Shown: in pieces, positions 62,701 to 64,000 of the stretch
Position numbering within the stretch: the first letter of the stretch is position 1
How the letters are laid out: every line of letters starts with the position of its first letter
Source: Schizophyllum amplum
Lineage: Eukaryota; Basidiomycota; Agaricomycetes; Agaricales; Schizophyllaceae
Reading direction: 5' to 3'
NCBI GenBank assembly: GCA_007026445.1
Contig: VDMD01000004.1
Span: 1,364,001 to 1,428,000 of the forward strand
Length of the DNA stretch: 64,000 nucleotides
Translations under genes and position numbers: made by a program
The notes under the pieces: generated by a model
The model's input: only the letters and a program-made list of their open reading frames with translations
The model's database searches: none
Told to the model about the DNA's origin: nothing

Positions 62701-63998
62701 CTCGTTCCAGACGGAGGGATACTGAACTTGAGCGCCGCTCAGCCATTGCAGCAGGTTGAGATCGAGAACGTTGCTGGCAGAAGAGCTTCAGATTCACTGT
62801 TCCGACCGCCAAATCAATGACACTCACGACTCATAAACGGCAAGATTGCGACTGTCGCTCTCCACATCGTCCCAGGTAAAGTAGACCTGTCCCTGGGGCT
62901 GCAGCGAGCTGTACTGTGACCTCGCCGTCGAAGACGCATGGCAGTTGGTGCCGTCCTCGTAGCCCGTCATATTGACGCCAGAGCTTCCATCCTGGTTGAA
63001 GACGTTGCACGGGAAGTACCAATCGAGGGAGTCGCCATCACCGGAGATACTCGAGCTGCTGGCCTTGGTGATCATGCCATAGCAGTTTTGGTTGACCTTC
63101 TGGAACAGGAATGTGGCGTCGTTCCCGCCCAGATTCCAACCGCCCGTCAGCACCGGGTTCGTGGATCCGTCGAACATGTCTCCAGCTTGCGGGTGTTTGA
63201 ACTGCGAGAAATCATAGTCGTAGCCGTTGATAGTGACGGAGCTGTTGCCGATGAAGCTCTCGCCAATGCCACCGCCGTGGAACCGATCAGCAGGCGTACC
63301 GCAAACAGCCTCGGTAAAGCCGAACGTGATGAAGCCGACGCCCGCCATTAGAATAGAGATGATGCTGACGAGGCCGATCTTCTCTCGCCATGCACGACGT
63401 TGTTCGGGTGTCTTCAGGCCTGGATACATGTCGAAGGTCAGCTGAGCAGTTATATCGCCACAAAGCCCAAGACGCACCGAAAAGATTGAACATAAAAGGA
63501 GGGATGCAGCATGTCAAAAGGTAGCAATAATACATCCAACAGTCTCGGGGACCCGGGGTATCGCCCAGCAGGCCGCCAGGTTGCTTCTGGTCGGGAGGGA
63601 GAGGAATGGCCTTGGCGGGTCGTTTGCGTCGGAGGGTAGCACCCCGCTTGAAGAGCGCTAAGCCAGATTCATGAACATCTTCTTCCCGGCCGAGCAACGA
63701 CTTCCCCCGACGCAGACCCTGGGGGAAATTTCCGGTGGCTGAAAATAAGCGTAAGCGGCGAAATAAGGCTGATGAATGGTATGAGCGCACTGGATGGCAA
63801 GACACCGACGCGCGCGTTCCCTTCCTCCTCCGCCTGCTGTAAATGGTTGCGGTAGTGCCACTGTCGGTGACCGGGCGCAATCTTCTCTCGATCGGGGCGC
63901 ACGAGACTCTTCTTACGGCCGACCCTCGTCTGGTCGAGCGGCATCGCCGCCTCTGCATCGACATCCGAGGAGAGCTGATTTTGGTATGCAGAGGGCAT
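59702..63998 (-). CDS. class IV chitin synthase (CHS3-like)
   Basis: Polymerises UDP-GlcNAc into wall chitin at the plasma membrane. Start [20 protein letters not shown] at 63998, only 2 bases from the window edge, so an upstream start cannot be excluded. A basic N-terminus and a membrane pair ([39 protein letters not shown]) enclose a luminal domain ([20 protein letters not shown]). The catalytic part carries [51 protein letters not shown] and [13 protein letters not shown]: the DxD-like, EDR and QRRRW motifs of chitin synthases. Several C-terminal helices follow, then a Ser/Pro-rich cytoplasmic tail ending [11 protein letters not shown] (TGA 59702). No myosin-like motor domain, so not class V/VII. 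Introns near 62768-62827, 63478 and 60363-60412. Confidence 0.96.
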
Positions 63999-64000
63999 GT

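Noticed and set aside
59702..63998. Class V/VII chitin synthase with myosin motor
   Set aside because: No motor domain or P-loop precedes the synthase; motif order fits class IV.

Overview
The window reads as nuclear DNA of a filamentous fungus, most likely a basidiomycete (Agaricomycotina). It is gene dense, and nearly every gene is cut by many introns of about 45-60 nt with GTNNGT donors, CTNAC-like branch sites and YAG acceptors. The gene families fit: a class IV chitin synthase, a fungal class I myosin, a WHI2-like BTB protein, riboflavin synthase, a long ABCC transporter and an intron-containing tRNA-Trp. There are no operons, CRISPR arrays or prokaryotic signals. The clade assignment is inference from gene style and families; no search was possible.

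Layout, left to right: the 3' end of an unidentified gene (1-208,+); an M16 metallopeptidase (299-4363,-) divergent from an NGL2/CCR4-type nuclease (4777-6551,+); a RhoGEF (6852-10034,-); a RING-H2 ubiquitin ligase (10714-12257,-) divergent from a full ABCC transporter (12610-18203,+); an ARMT1/DUF89 protein (19071-20965,+); a Ser/Thr-rich type I membrane protein (21328-22257,+); a newly assembled small membrane protein (22410-22702,-); riboflavin synthase (22871-23732,+); a coiled-coil protein (24034-25897,+); tRNA-Trp copy 1 (26568-26652); a membrane J-protein (26891-28663,-) divergent from an augmin-like coiled-coil protein (28870-30780,+); class I myosin (30854-35395,-); a non-autonomous DNA transposon (35703-36235); and an UNC-45/She4 myosin chaperone (36225-38251,-).

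The right half holds a SAM methyltransferase (39051-40045,+) convergent with a secreted arylsulfotransferase-like protein (40109-42230,-); TRM6 (42680-44600,+); an MDM1/SNX13-type sorting nexin (44720-48778,-) divergent over 138 bp from an OAC1-like mitochondrial carrier (48917-50508,+); tRNA-Trp copy 2 (50718-50802); LTO1 (51279-51934,-); a copper amine oxidase (52153-54901,-); an unidentified fungal protein (55356-57474,-); a WHI2-like protein (58118-59284,-); and class IV chitin synthase (59702-63998,-).

Most genes are housekeeping. A loose polarity/cell-wall theme (RhoGEF, myosin I, its chaperone, chitin synthase) may be chance. The most unusual parts are the myosin I / transposon / UNC-45 junction, where the transposon end supplies the chaperone gene's stop codon; very small coding exons (a 3-nt first exon in myosin I, 10 nt carrying the amine oxidase cofactor tyrosine, 12 nt in the carrier); two convergent genes whose stops both lie in copies of one short repeat; and at least seven apparent single-base losses between 36.5 and 51.6 kb, which are either local sequence errors or gene decay.
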